64,000 nucleotides of DNA from Stropharia rugosoannulata (Eukaryota > Basidiomycota > Agaricomycetes > Agaricales > Strophariaceae): NCBI GenBank assembly GCA_028532985.1, contig JANCIK010000001.1, positions 4,154,001 to 4,218,000 of the forward strand, written 5' to 3'. Numbering within the stretch: the first letter of the stretch is position 1; each line of letters starts with the position of its first letter. Both the position numbers and the translations under genes were made by a program. Shown here in pieces: positions 1-10,953 of this stretch. Below the pieces are notes generated by a model that did not search any database, had not been told where the DNA came from, and saw only the letters and a program-made list of their open reading frames with translations.

Positions 1-1104
1 GCGTCTTCGTAGTTAGTGTAGTGCATAACAGCTTTCTCATTGCCGGTGACAGCAACTGTAGATAGGTGATATCTATCAGAATACATTTTTGTTGCATTTA
101 CTTAATGGAGGCCTACCAAGACTAGCGCTTATTCCTGCTGTAATCTCGCGTTTCAGCGCAAGTGCCTTCTGTTGAGAAGTGCGATTCAAATCTGAACTCC
201 TCAGTAAGGAACATTTATCACAACATGGTATCCGGGCGACTTACTAATCAAATCACACCCTGCAATGGCGAATGCCTCTAGCTTTGCTGCAACCGTCTGT
301 AAGGACCATTTTTTGCCTACAGCAATAGGCATATAATCAATGAATTCCTCTGCTGTGAAATACCAGACTGGAGCCATATGAAAGTTGGCATTGTTACGGA
401 CAAGACAGAAAAATCCATCTATACCAACACGTGTCTTCAACGAGGAGAGCTACACATGAAAAACTCTCAGCCGCTGTAACGGACTCGAGAAAAGAAAGAA
501 ACTTACCAGGCCCTGTATGTTCTGCGACACGTTTGCGACATCCTGAATGCAACCGCGCGCGGTGACTCGAGGAAGCCGCTTGCTCTTTTCTTTCATATCC
601 TCAAACTCAGCTACGTATTTTGCTCGTTGCTCGTCGGTTAAGCTGTTGTATTCCTCCAGATACTCGCGTTGAATAGAAATCGCATTTTCTTTCTCTCCAT
701 CTGTGAGAAGAATGAAAGTGGTAAGAGTAAGCTTCAAACATCAAGGTACTACAACATTACATACCTGCGCGGAGCTGAGCTGCTTTGACACTCTTGAAGG
801 CATTAAAGCTGTTAGTGGCTGTCTTCCTGTACACGAGCTTCTGTCCTCCGGTGAAGAATCGATTGAGGAAGTGGTTCGGGGCCTTGTCAAAGCGACGGGA
901 AAGCTCTGCCGCTTTCTCTGTAGTATACGAGACCCATTCGTCGACGGCGGCCTGAATATCATCGTTTTCTTGTTTCTTACGTGCAGCACTGTCAGAAGAT
1001 TGCTTAGAAGGTTGTGACCGCTTTGAGCGCGGAGCCGTAGACGTTGAGGTATCCGTGACATGTCTAATGCGGTCGGCCGCAACTTGGAGTGTAGGGAGCG
1101 GCAT
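1..1104 (-). CDS. Protein of unknown function, partial at left edge (KDZ-block gene A)
   Basis: Five exons are supported by splice signals and phase: 1104-765, 700-507, 449-225, 168-117 and 55 to the window edge, all in frame. The start is the ATG at 1102-1104. The first exon is basic and Ser/Thr-rich. Exon 2 carries a helical stretch (EYNSLTDEQRAKYVAEF) reminiscent of HMG-like or SAP-like accessory proteins, but I cannot assign a domain. Exon 3 reads RVGIDGFF...MAPVWYFTAEEF. Exon 5 reads VAVTGNEKAVMHYTNYED and continues out of the window. From memory, such proteins recur next to KDZ transposases in Agaricomycetes, and this one shares the strand of the transposase 4 kb upstream. The function is unknown. 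I am fairly sure it is a real spliced gene, and unsure whether it is transposon cargo. Confidence 0.6.
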
Positions 1105-1380
1105 CAGTACAAAGTATGGGCAAAGTAGTAGCACAGTCGGCTCTTGTGCACAGTAGCAATTTTATGGCAAAATGCTTCGTAATTCTATGCCTTCAATTAT
1201 CTAACAGCAGATAGATCACTATGGATCCATGTCTATATGGAGCACATTGCTAAATTAGTACATTGTTCAGATGTAGTCTTGATGGACAGTAATTTAACAA
1301 ATGCCACAAAATCAATTTATTCTGTGCCACAGGTTGGCCACAGGGGGTATACATGTTATGACGAGATACGCTACGACTGA

Positions 1381-4300
1381 CTATGGCTTTGCGAGGTCCT
1401 CGGACATTGCCTCAACAAGTTCATCAATGTGCTCCATGTTGAAGTCATGCTGACGAAGAGTTGCGTGCCAGAGAGCGGGCTTGACCGTGGTAAAGATAAA
1501 TTCAATGATGCTGCAGAACGGGCTCTCGTAGCCATATGCTGAAACTAAGAATTTTGCCCTGGGTGCAGGGCCACGGACGGTGGCGTTATCAACAATCTTG
1601 GGGGCTGGAGACAAATGGGACTTGGATAACCCTGTCCGTGAGACAGACGGGCCACGCGCAGCGCCAGCTGCGCTGTGCTGAAGGGCCTTGGAGGACGAGG
1701 CAATGGGCGACGGGGCAACAGAACGAGGGGACGGCACTGCAGAAACAGTGGACACCTCACCAGACAAACTGGGGGAGGGAAGAGCACATCAGCAAATCCA
1801 GTCATTTTCTCATAGCATGTCATAATAATACCACATGATCTCATAGAACAGCATAGTGATACCGTACAATCTCATAGCATGTCATAGTAATTAGGCTAGG
1901 CTTATAATGGCCCATAGTCACGTAGCACTATATAGTATAAGTATAATCGTTATATAGCATGTCGTAGTACTCTATAATAGGCTCTGCAAGTTATGCCATA
2001 AATACTAATCTAATAACGACTAGCTTCAGCAGTCTTCAAAGTTTGTAGATCTTGTTATGTCTTTTGGCTCATCTAGGCTTTCGAGCCGCTATATACTAAG
2101 TTAAATAAAGTATACTGTGTGTAGATATAGTGATATCGACGTATCGTACAATTTACAACCAGCAGTAAGCCAAATCTTATGTATACTAACTTATTAAAAA
2201 ATGCGACCAACAAGAATTGAACCCAAAGCCTCGAAGGACTGATGTAGTAGAAGCCTGCAATAAACCACCTAGGCCATACCACGATTTATTTAGATTGAAC
2301 TAAAGAATACATATACCGCTTTTACTCGGCTATTTCCGAAGGCTGTGTCATGGATATTTCTTGCCACGTCGCAGCCGTTTCCTCTTCATCCACTACCACC
2401 ACCATGCCGAATTCCCCCTCCCTCTCCCCCATAGTGCAACCACCTTAGCAATGTCGACGACGCCAATTACGCCAATGACAAGAAGATGACGAAGCTGCAG
2501 AGAGCAGGAAAAAGGCACGAAAAGGGGTGAAACATAGGTGAGTAACTGAATTCCCCAATCTGTCCATGCAGGTCCTGCCGCCTCATATGTCCCCGACTAC
2601 GACGAGACCCATGCCGTGCCATATACAACCCCACTTCATCACGGAACGGCCCCTGTCTACCCTGCGCTCTTAATGTACTTACATATATATATAAGTTTAA
2701 TATCATATTATTTGCAATAGACGTAAAGTGTGAATAAGTAATAAACAATATTATAGCGCTTGATCTACCTAGATGCAGCTCGAATTTAAGTACTGGTACC
2801 GTGTACTATGTAATTCTACAGAGTGTTATATAATGCTACATAATGTAGCCGAGTTACTATGTAGATATGAGCCTATGCTATGCCGTGCTAAATAGATAAG
2901 AACCCTTACTATGGTACTATGGCATTATATAATGCTAGTAGGTACTGTATAGTAAGTCCCAGATTTGCTGATGCAGAGAGAAGCTCATGACGGATTGCTT
3001 CCTCCTCCAAAGGTGTTAGAGGCGTCCCCAGCACATTGGATGCGAATAATCTGACAGGTGTCTTCGGATACATCGACTATCATATGAAACCAATTCAGTA
3101 AGATCTCGGGAGAAAGACAAAAATCATGACATACATTTTTTCCAGAACGTTGCGGAGTTTTTGCAGCCTTGGGAACATGCTCCATAGCTGAATCTTCTGC
3201 TTGGCTTACTTTCCGTTTCGGTGTCGACAAAATGGGAGCAGCTGGGACAGGAGTGGATGTCGTTGGAGTGGTTGCTCGCGAAGCGTAGGCGCTCCGCAGA
3301 GGAGTGGCAGGCAGACGCAGCCGCTTGATCTCCACTCGCAGAGATTTCACTGTGTCCGCAAGGCTGCTCAATTCGCATTCAAGCTCCCGGATTCGCTTCT
3401 CATAGTGCTCGCGTTCGAGTGCCCATTCCTCGGCCGCATCGCATACAGCAAGAACAGAGCTGCTGATGTCCCCAACATCACCGTATTCGCTGACATCTAT
3501 AGCGGCGTCGTCCATGTAAAAGTTGTCCGGACTCCCACCAGGCGTTGGACTACGAGTTGCGAGGGTGTATTGAGGTGGGGGACTAGCTGAAGTGTGTGCG
3601 GCAGGCTCTGCAAAAGCGACTCCATGGAAGATAAAAATAGAGCTATAAAGCTGGGGCGGTGGGATGGATGTTGGGCAAGGTAAAAGGGCATCGGGGACAA
3701 TGGGAGTTGATGGCGTCAAAGGCCATCCCATATGAGAACGACCAACATGCAACCAACGCGACTGGACATGAATACCGATATTTTCTATGTAAGTCTGCAC
3801 CATCCCTGATAAAGCCTGGTGCGCGCTAGGAACCTCGTTCAGAATCGTCGGTGGGAGGTATACAGCTGCTTTGATATATTGAGGCGCGGGGGGAGTATTG
3901 GGCGCTGTCGGCCCATCGACATGAATTAACATGCTAGCCCCGCCAAAAGCTCGGTCCCACAATGTGATCTAAGATGAATTCAGGATATATTCAGGCAATA
4001 TAGAAAATGCGGAAGACTTACCAGATCAAAGACCAAGCTCTGCAATGCTTGCTTTAATTGTTGTCGACTGTCCGCACAAGAGCGCTGCGAGTTGTACATG
4101 CCCACAAGTTCCGGATGGAATCTGTCCCATGGAACATTTTGATGCCCGTCGGTCGCACAGCCAGCAGCAAACCAGGCAATATCTGCGGCCAGAAAGCGTG
4201 ACTTGTGCTCCATAAACTGACCGGGATAGTTGGGCACTGCACCCAACATGCGTCTGAGATCGTAGACGCCCTGGGGATCAAACTTCAACGTGCTGAATCT

Positions 4301-4384
4301 CGTTGGTGGAGCGGCGGTGTTTGCTGTAGTAGTTGGAGGCGGCAGTATGACTCCAGGGGTTCCCCAGTTCCAAGCTTCTGCCAT
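1381..4384 (-). CDS. Coiled-coil protein of unknown function (KDZ-block gene B), 571 aa
   Basis: Joining 4384-4022, 3968-3135, 3076-2946 and 1768-1381 gives one 1716-nt frame (571 aa) with phase kept at every junction. The start ATG is at 4382-4384. The N-terminal 120 residues are compact (QGVYDLRRMLGAVPNYPGQ). The middle is Pro/Ser/Thr-rich. A heptad-like Glu/Arg/Leu segment (AEEWALEREHYEKRIRELE) forms a coiled coil around residues 260-305. A basic Ser/Thr/Pro stretch follows, and the last exon ends IDELVEAMSEDLAKP. The third intron is 1177 nt, about 20 times the usual size here, and contains AT-rich repeats and a tRNA-like unit. No catalytic motif is visible. It lies on the same strand as the KDZ transposase and gene A, so it may be an accessory gene of that element. 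Function unknown. Confidence 0.6.
1799..2945. repeat. AT-rich repeat-bearing interior of a long intron
   Basis: No coding frame of quality is seen. The left part repeats the motif ATAGCATGTCRTA (near 1814, 1876 and 1957). The right part (2750-2945) is dense in short palindromic words such as CTATG/CATAG and ATTATATAAT. CATCAGCAAATC at 1787-1798 is matched by its inverted copy at 2962-2973, which lies in the upstream exon. That could be the ends of an inserted DNA element, but a 12-bp match can arise by chance over this distance. Confidence 0.4.
2195..2284 (-). repeat. tRNA-like Pol III unit (SINE head or decayed tRNA)
   Basis: On the minus strand there is an A-box-like TGGCCTAGGTGG, then about 33 nt, then a B-box-like GGTTCAATTC, followed shortly by a run of six T, the usual Pol III terminator. 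The ends do not form a 7-bp acceptor stem and the T-arm does not pair well, so this is not a functional tRNA. A tRNA-derived SINE or a decayed tRNA gene fits best. It lies inside the long third intron of gene B, among AT-rich repeats. Confidence 0.45.
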
Positions 4385-5166
4385 GGCTAAGAGAGGGGGA
4401 GGTCAAAGCTGCAAGAGAACTGTGCGCTATTCAAGTACTAATAAATATATGTACGTACATAATCATATGGTAACATCTCTGCATTATTGTAAGCGATGTA
4501 TAAGATCCTGGCAATCTCGACAAAATCAGGATCTAATATGACATCGGTTATCTATTTTGGGACGGGGACTTAGTATTATCTGTGTAGTGCAGAGGCGCAT
4601 CTCTTCTATACCACAGCACCTTGTACCACATATACTTATATCAGTACTTTAACATTATATCTGTGTAGCTAAGTAGTAGAAGATCAAGCTGTTGGGCGCC
4701 AAAGGGACCCAACTTGGACTCAACAGGTAACATTATTGTGCGCTGTACTTTTGTCGTGCTCTTAACGGATGGTTTAAGCCAAGTTCTAACTTACACATAG
4801 CGGGATGTACTTGTGAGTTTTGAACATTGTAAATACAGGATATCTGATGAATATAATTATGTGCAACTAGTATGTGTGATTTACTATATACACCAAAACT
4901 TGAATGTATGTAGCTGTACAGTGGTGAGTACTTGTGGTCATGCCGAAAGCATGGGCAACCGTGATAGTAACGGTACCTAACCAGACTAATCAAACTGTCC
5001 TGAAAGTACTTACCAGAAACTGCTCCTTGCAAATTTGTATCGTATAGTAGGCTACAAGTATTTGACCGCTGGACAGAAATATACTGACCAATTAGATATC
5101 TGCATTGTGTACACTGGAACAAGGTCAGAAGCGAAGAAGACACTGATATTGTGTGTAGTAACGGTT
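4385..5166. other. Intergenic, AT-rich
   Basis: Between the start of gene B and the stop of the KDZ transposase. It holds only short antisense frames with many Tyr, Ser and Cys codons and no splice-consistent gene. GTTGGG and CCCAAC near 4690-4712 can pair. I see no transposon end that I can support. Confidence 0.5.
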
Positions 5167-8100
5167 CTACATCGAAAGACTATCGACTAACTGCGCCATT
5201 GCCTCTGACTCGCCTTCCACAATATCTATATCCTCCCACAAATCGGCATCATCTTGTTCTGCACCCTGGGCAGCTGTTCGCACTAAAGGATCAAGACAGA
5301 ATAGCCATGGAGGATCAGGTACCTCGGAGTCTATGCCGTCTGGACCTGCCTCCCTTCCTACACGTGTACCAAACTCTAAGCGTCCTGTAAAACCTTCTAA
5401 GCAGCTTGTTTGATAGAGTCTTTTTGCTAGTTTACGGCTGACGTCGTTGCAGTGATTGTGCTCCCTTGAAAGTTCTGCGGCAAGATATGGATCTTCGAGT
5501 GTCGTACGTTTTATTGCAAGGCTGTAATCAATGTGCTCGTCACGCATGAATGTGAGGAGCCGTACAATTTCTACGTTCAATCGGTCGATCTCTTCATGGG
5601 CTCGTTTGATCCCAAAGTATAAATTCATAGCTTCCCGACGGGGGCCGTCTGCCCACGCCTTAGATGTGATCTGGCCTCGAGAGTCGCGGAGTAAATCGAA
5701 ATCTGCGACGGCTGCTGCCTGCATGACACTTGCCCAGGTAAGCAACGGTTTAGGGGGCGAAAGAAGTACCGCCGCTTCGTTGTACTTCTTGAGTGCTGTA
5801 GCGATAGCGTTCGAGCGCTGCTTCAATGAGCGCCCGATCTTGTCACGTAAACGATAGCCTGAACATTTGTCAAAGTAAGTAAGAAGTTAATAGATCATTA
5901 AATCTTAAAAGTGCTGCACTCACCGACACCACTCATACCAAGCTTCGTCATCTCAAAAAGTCTCTGTACAACAAGGCGCTCGAGCTCATCAAGTGCACGC
6001 CGAAAAGTGCGCTCTGATAATAACAGCTCTGCATCTTTGTACTGCTGCATCCCGGAGGTCCATCGTTCTTCAATCAAGTGCGCAGATTCAAATTCACACA
6101 CAACAGTATTACACGCTTCCCAGAGCGAGTAAGTCGTTGTATATCGTGTTCGGACCTTACTGATTTCCTTTCTAGTGTAACCGTTGTGAATGATGTTGAA
6201 ATCGAGCATCTCATAGTCTGTTTTAGCGGACATGGAATCGTAGCTGTTTGAAATAATGGTCTTCAAATCTTACTCTCCTTGTCAAGATCAATGAAACGAC
6301 GTACTGTAGACGATCCAGCTTCTTGAGAAGGGCAAGATACTCCACTGCCACCTGCACTTCATCGGGCTCTCTCTGCAGCGATTTTAGATAAGTCTGTTCT
6401 TCCTGTATGTAGCGCTCGCAGTCCGCATTCGTTATGTTGAGCTCAACGGAAAGCTTCGCCAGCAATGCACCATCTATTTTTATCTTCTCGAGAGCCTGTC
6501 GATAGTTCTGAAAGATGAAGTTAGCTACGACGAGATGTTATTAGATAGATGCATATTAATACAAATTAAATTGAATTACTTACCTGATGCCTCATGCTTA
6601 TCTTCATCAATAAACGACCAGTGCTCTTCGATTTCCTGCTGACGATGGAATGGCGTGGCGAGACGTGTGACTGACGCAAGCTCGTTTGATTTCTGGAATG
6701 TGCGCTCACACGTTTCGAAGTCCTCAAGACCCGGACCTTCCATATATAGTGGATGCCAGTGAACCTGACAAAGTCGATTATGCGCATGCCCATGGAAGGC
6801 TGGCACAACGCCGTTGAGATTGAGGTCGACGACTTCGTCTTTAAGGCTGCTATTGAGAAGTGTCTTCATAAAAGCGCACATAATGTCGTAGCCTAGGCCA
6901 ATATTCCGTCCGTAGCGATCAAGCAGTGCTTTAGTGATACTAATTGGATATTTCATACTAAGCAAGATCTCCGAATCAGCTTACATAGATCTGGGGGAAG
7001 TATATAGAAATGGGCTTACAGCTCACCGCTCCAGATCATGTCGCACACTAGAAGAACGTGGCCATGTCGACATACGGCAACAAAAACACCAGCCTTGGCA
7101 AAGAGAGCGAACATCTTCTTCCTTGCTTCAGGACTTGCACTTTTCCACCGCTCGACACACACATTGGGATTAGAAACCTCTTCTTCATTCTCTGTTGCGT
7201 TCAAGAATGCGTATGTTTCGGGGTCAATAGGATTGTCTTGTGCTGGTGATGATGATGAGTTTTCCGGAGCCGATTGTGCCGTGTTTGAGGCAGGAGTTGG
7301 AAGTGGATGTGGGGCAGAGGTCTAAAAATAATGTTAACATACGGAATTATGGAGAAATGAAGGTTTACATACACTTTGACTTGTCACAGCATTTGCCAAC
7401 CGGGGTCGTAATGTTCGCTTGACTTCATCCTTGTATACATCGACTTCCTCCGGTGAGAGCCAACGATATGAGAGAATGGAACGATCATCGTCGCGAGGAG
7501 AACCTGCCTTGAAGCTCGAGTCAACCAGTTTAAGTGAATTATTTCCATCCATTGCAACTAGCATTGAAAACTTGAGGTTGCGCTCATCTTTTGTGTGATA
7601 CATACACGGTGCACAGATGTTGGATTGCTCCCAGGTTTTATCACGTTTCAAAGCTTTTTGGCGGCATCGCTTAATTTCTCGCAAGATCTCTAGGTAGCAG
7701 TCATATGCACATGAGAACTGCTCAGCGTAATGATGTTTGAATGTGCACTAAATTCAACGGAGATACATGAGCACAGGGCAGTTGATTAAAAATGAAAAAA
7801 TGAACTGACACCATGAAGGAAAGATAATGCTTTAGTCATACTATAAACACTTAGACGAGGGCAGACTCGATGCATCTGGCGGAATATTTCCAAAAGGACT
7901 AAAGAAAATGCTACGGCTGGGCGTTCTGGAGAAGCTCCCAGGTATCCATTCAGCACCAGAGTTTCGTTGACAGTTGAAGACGACGATGAGTGAAAAAATT
8001 TCATACTGGAGCGTTCTGTAACGCGGGCTTGGTGACTTTGTACATACAACTTGAGCAAGCTACGGACATACCTGTGATTGAATGTGTTTCAACCTCCCAA

Positions 8101-8681
8101 TAAGCAAGGTTCTCGTCTTCGATAGGCTGAATGCCGTTTTTCTTCCATTTAAGATATGCGTCCGTGAGAAGCTGCATCTGCTGGCGCCATGCATTGATCA
8201 TGCGTTGTATTCTTGTCTTGCGCAGTCGTGGGTCACCCAACCTTATGGGCAATATGATCCGTAAGGTGCACTACTACAAAGCATAGGCATATGTAATTAC
8301 TCACTTTGAGGATTGTGCGCCATTGACAATGATGTCAATTAGTTCTTCGTCTCCTTGATTGCTATGGAATGCCCCCTCTTCACCTGGTGGCGGAATCACA
8401 AATGCGTCGCCTTCGTCATCAGACCACCCATCTTCCATCTGAGTGTCACCATTTCCACTGTTCATGAATTCTGCGCGATCTTGGTAGCTCAGCTCTGTTA
8501 TTTTATAGCATATGTTACTCGGAGTATTTATTTTAGTGGATAGAAACTACGTACGGGCAAGCATACGGCGCCTCTTTGCATTATCGTTGGCCACTTGTTC
8601 GCCTGTTCTGTTAAGGGATTGGACAAAGACCCTCTTCCTGCGTCCAGTTCCAGAGATGACCTTGACAGCCTTCGATGTCAT
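5167..8681 (-). mobile_element. KDZ-family transposase gene (Kyakuja-Dileera-Zisupton), probably decayed
   Basis: A multi-exon gene read from about 8681 (ATG, MTSKAVKVISGTGRRKR) to the stop at 5167. Family hallmarks appear in order: NGYLGASPERPAVAFS and PRLSVYSMTKAL (about 7820-7980); NICAPCMYHTKDE with AMDGNNSLK, probably carrying the first catalytic Asp (7540-7620); KMFALFAKAGVFVAVCRHGH (7050-7130); MKYPISITKALLDRYG and GYDIMCAF (6880-6960); PAFHGHAHNRLCQVHWHPLY and a GLEDFETCER...ASVTRLATPFHR block (6640-6810); and a long helical C terminus (YNEAAVLLSPPKPLLTW) at 5200-5820. These are cut-and-paste transposases expanded in Agaricomycetes. The cysteine cluster just upstream of NGYLG (CSSC and FNCQ, about 7985-8070) sits in three different frames, which suggests frameshifts. 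I could not define terminal repeats. The family call is firm; whether it is active is doubtful. Confidence 0.85.
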
Positions 8682-8899
8682 AGAGAGTGGTGTGGTAGAA
8701 GACGGTCAGCAGAGCACATCGAGGAGAGAACGTATGGTGCACCATTACTTCTGATGGGTAGCAACTTTACTAAATGGGGCTTCAAGTGCAATGTGTATCA
8801 CTTACCCGAAAACGGACAAGCATCCACTTGTATCCCCTCGTGCCCCTTGAAATAGTGTTCCTGGCATGTTACACATGATAGTTGTGTTCGGCGCTCGCT

Positions 8900-10953
8900 C
8901 GGCTCCATCGCCCTGCAGGGTCTTCCCCAAAATGCACGGTCTCCCTCTCCTTCACTGTGGTGAGGACTTCAGTAGGGGAAAAGGCTGAGGAGGCGAGGCT
9001 GCGAAAGCATTATTGAGGGGTTAGCTGAGTGCGTGCAAGGAGGAAGGAGGGCAACGGCACCTGTAATTCAAATTGAGTACATGAGTTGAGTGAGAGAATG
9101 TTGAGAGCGACATGCATCGCCAAGACATGAAGTTATTTTTAATTCATGCCACTTACCGTTCAGACCGATAATGTCGGGACATTCCGCACGTTCCGCAGGC
9201 CATAGAATGCCTTCTGGTCATCGTAGTGAACGACGTGCTCAGCAGTATTTAGATTTAAACATAGTATATTCATTCTAATAAATTAAGTACTTATACATTG
9301 ATTAGTACCAGTTATTATATGTTACAATGTTCGATGTATGAGACGGCGGGTGAAGCGGCAGCAGGCGCGGGCGGTGGCGGACACAGGAATGAGGCGTGCG
9401 GCGAGGCGGGAAGTGGCGGGCTGCCTGCCAAAGTAGGAAGGAGGGCGGCGTGGGATGCTGACAGAGATGGGCGGGGCGCTCGGCAGTGCGCGGCCGCAGC
9501 GACCACGGCTGGTCACCGGATATCGACGTTGCCGGACCTTTGAAATTTTCTTAGAGGGAACGGTCTGGAAGGTCGCTCTCTAAGGTCAAGGGGATTCATG
9601 GTATGTCATGCATGTGAGCTGTGACATAAGCACCGGTTCCCGGTAGCTTATATGTGGCATAGGGTGGGAAGGTTAGGTGTGGGAGTGCCCTTTCGCTACA
9701 GAGAAAAAGGTTTCAAACTTTCTATTTTTGGCGAGCGTAAATAGACCGATGCCAGCAGTGTGCCTTTGTTTAATAAAAGACTGTTGAGCTTTTTGGCTAT
9801 CACCGTGCATGTACATTGGTTCCCAATGTGCCCGAAGACCCTACCTTGCAGGCGGCGTGTCTCCTGGTCTTCAGGCCTGCTTTACAAGTTTATGATCTTC
9901 TAGACTCAGCAGAACTGACATGGACAAACTCCACCGTGGGACAAAAAGTAGAGTCTGTCCGGCTCAGGAAAGCTCGTACTTTCAGCCATCTTTCACTGAC
10001 CTAAAGTCATATCAGCTTCTTTCAATCACGAAGTTCATTTGAACTGGCAGAATTTGCGATGTACGTTTTAGGTTCCAAGGCTAATATAAATATCTAATGA
10101 TGGCCTAATCAATTTTGATTTCTGCAGTGATCTGCGGGAGATAGGCGGCGGGACACATACGGGCGGCGGGTTAGCTGGAATAGACAGGGCTGTACGCGGA
10201 TTGTATTCGAGAGGACGAGAGGGCGGCGAGGACGCGTGGATGAAGCGCGGATGCTATGAGAAGCGTGTGAATAGCTCACGCAAAACAGTGCAGCAATTTC
10301 TTGGCACGGATGTGTTAGGCGAAGACAGGAGAGAGGATAGCGGGCCAGGACGGTCAAGAATCGTCAGTAATAACTACCAGATGTCATACGTGGGTTAGTG
10401 ACAATAATATGTACGTACCTATGTGCGTGCGGAAAGGCGTGCGACGCTGCCGGAGCGCCATTATCGACACAATGTACACTGTAGTATACTATGCGGTATG
10501 ACCAAGGCATGATAGGATGGACCAACATATACTAAGTAGTCTCTATACTGAGCCACTGTGAAGTATGTGAGCATGCTCTCTGCAATGACTCGAAACAGAA
10601 CCTGAAGTGCATAGTTTAAGAAAGATCAGCTAGCAGGCCTGGACAACACCATAAAGAACGATCACCCGTCCTACATCGAAGAATCTCAGTTTGGGTTGTT
10701 GTGCATTGTCGTGTACTACGGTATCTTATTTCTCTTTTAATTTACCAGGGAGTGCTGCATTGCTCATAATAATATTTGGGCTCATAAGGCCATTTGCTGG
10801 ATGCGCCAAATGATATGACTCTCTAACAAATATTCTTCATCATATCTTATACCAAGTGCAGGCGCCGCAACGGCTGGAAGTTCCCCGTCGTTTGAAATTA
10901 GCTTTGCTGGCGCGTGGAAATCGATTAGTCATCTTCAATCTTTCATTTGTGTG
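8900..10953. other. Gene-poor stretch with two GC-rich islets
   Basis: No gene is supported. Two islets rich in GGCGG-type words lie at about 9340-9535 and 10120-10260 within otherwise AT-rich DNA. Open frames across them are low in complexity (Ala/Gly or Pro/Ser-rich) and exist on both strands, as expected from base composition. The segment also serves as 5' flank of the KDZ gene and 3' flank of the HET gene. Confidence 0.5.

Noticed and set aside
1787..2973. 12-bp inverted match read as terminal inverted repeats of a DNA element
   Set aside because: Not accepted as proven: such a match is expected fairly often over this distance, no clear target-site duplication is seen, and one copy lies in coding exon.
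9298..9543. Gly/Ala-rich frame in the GC islet
   Set aside because: Frames are open on both strands because of base composition and have no domain.
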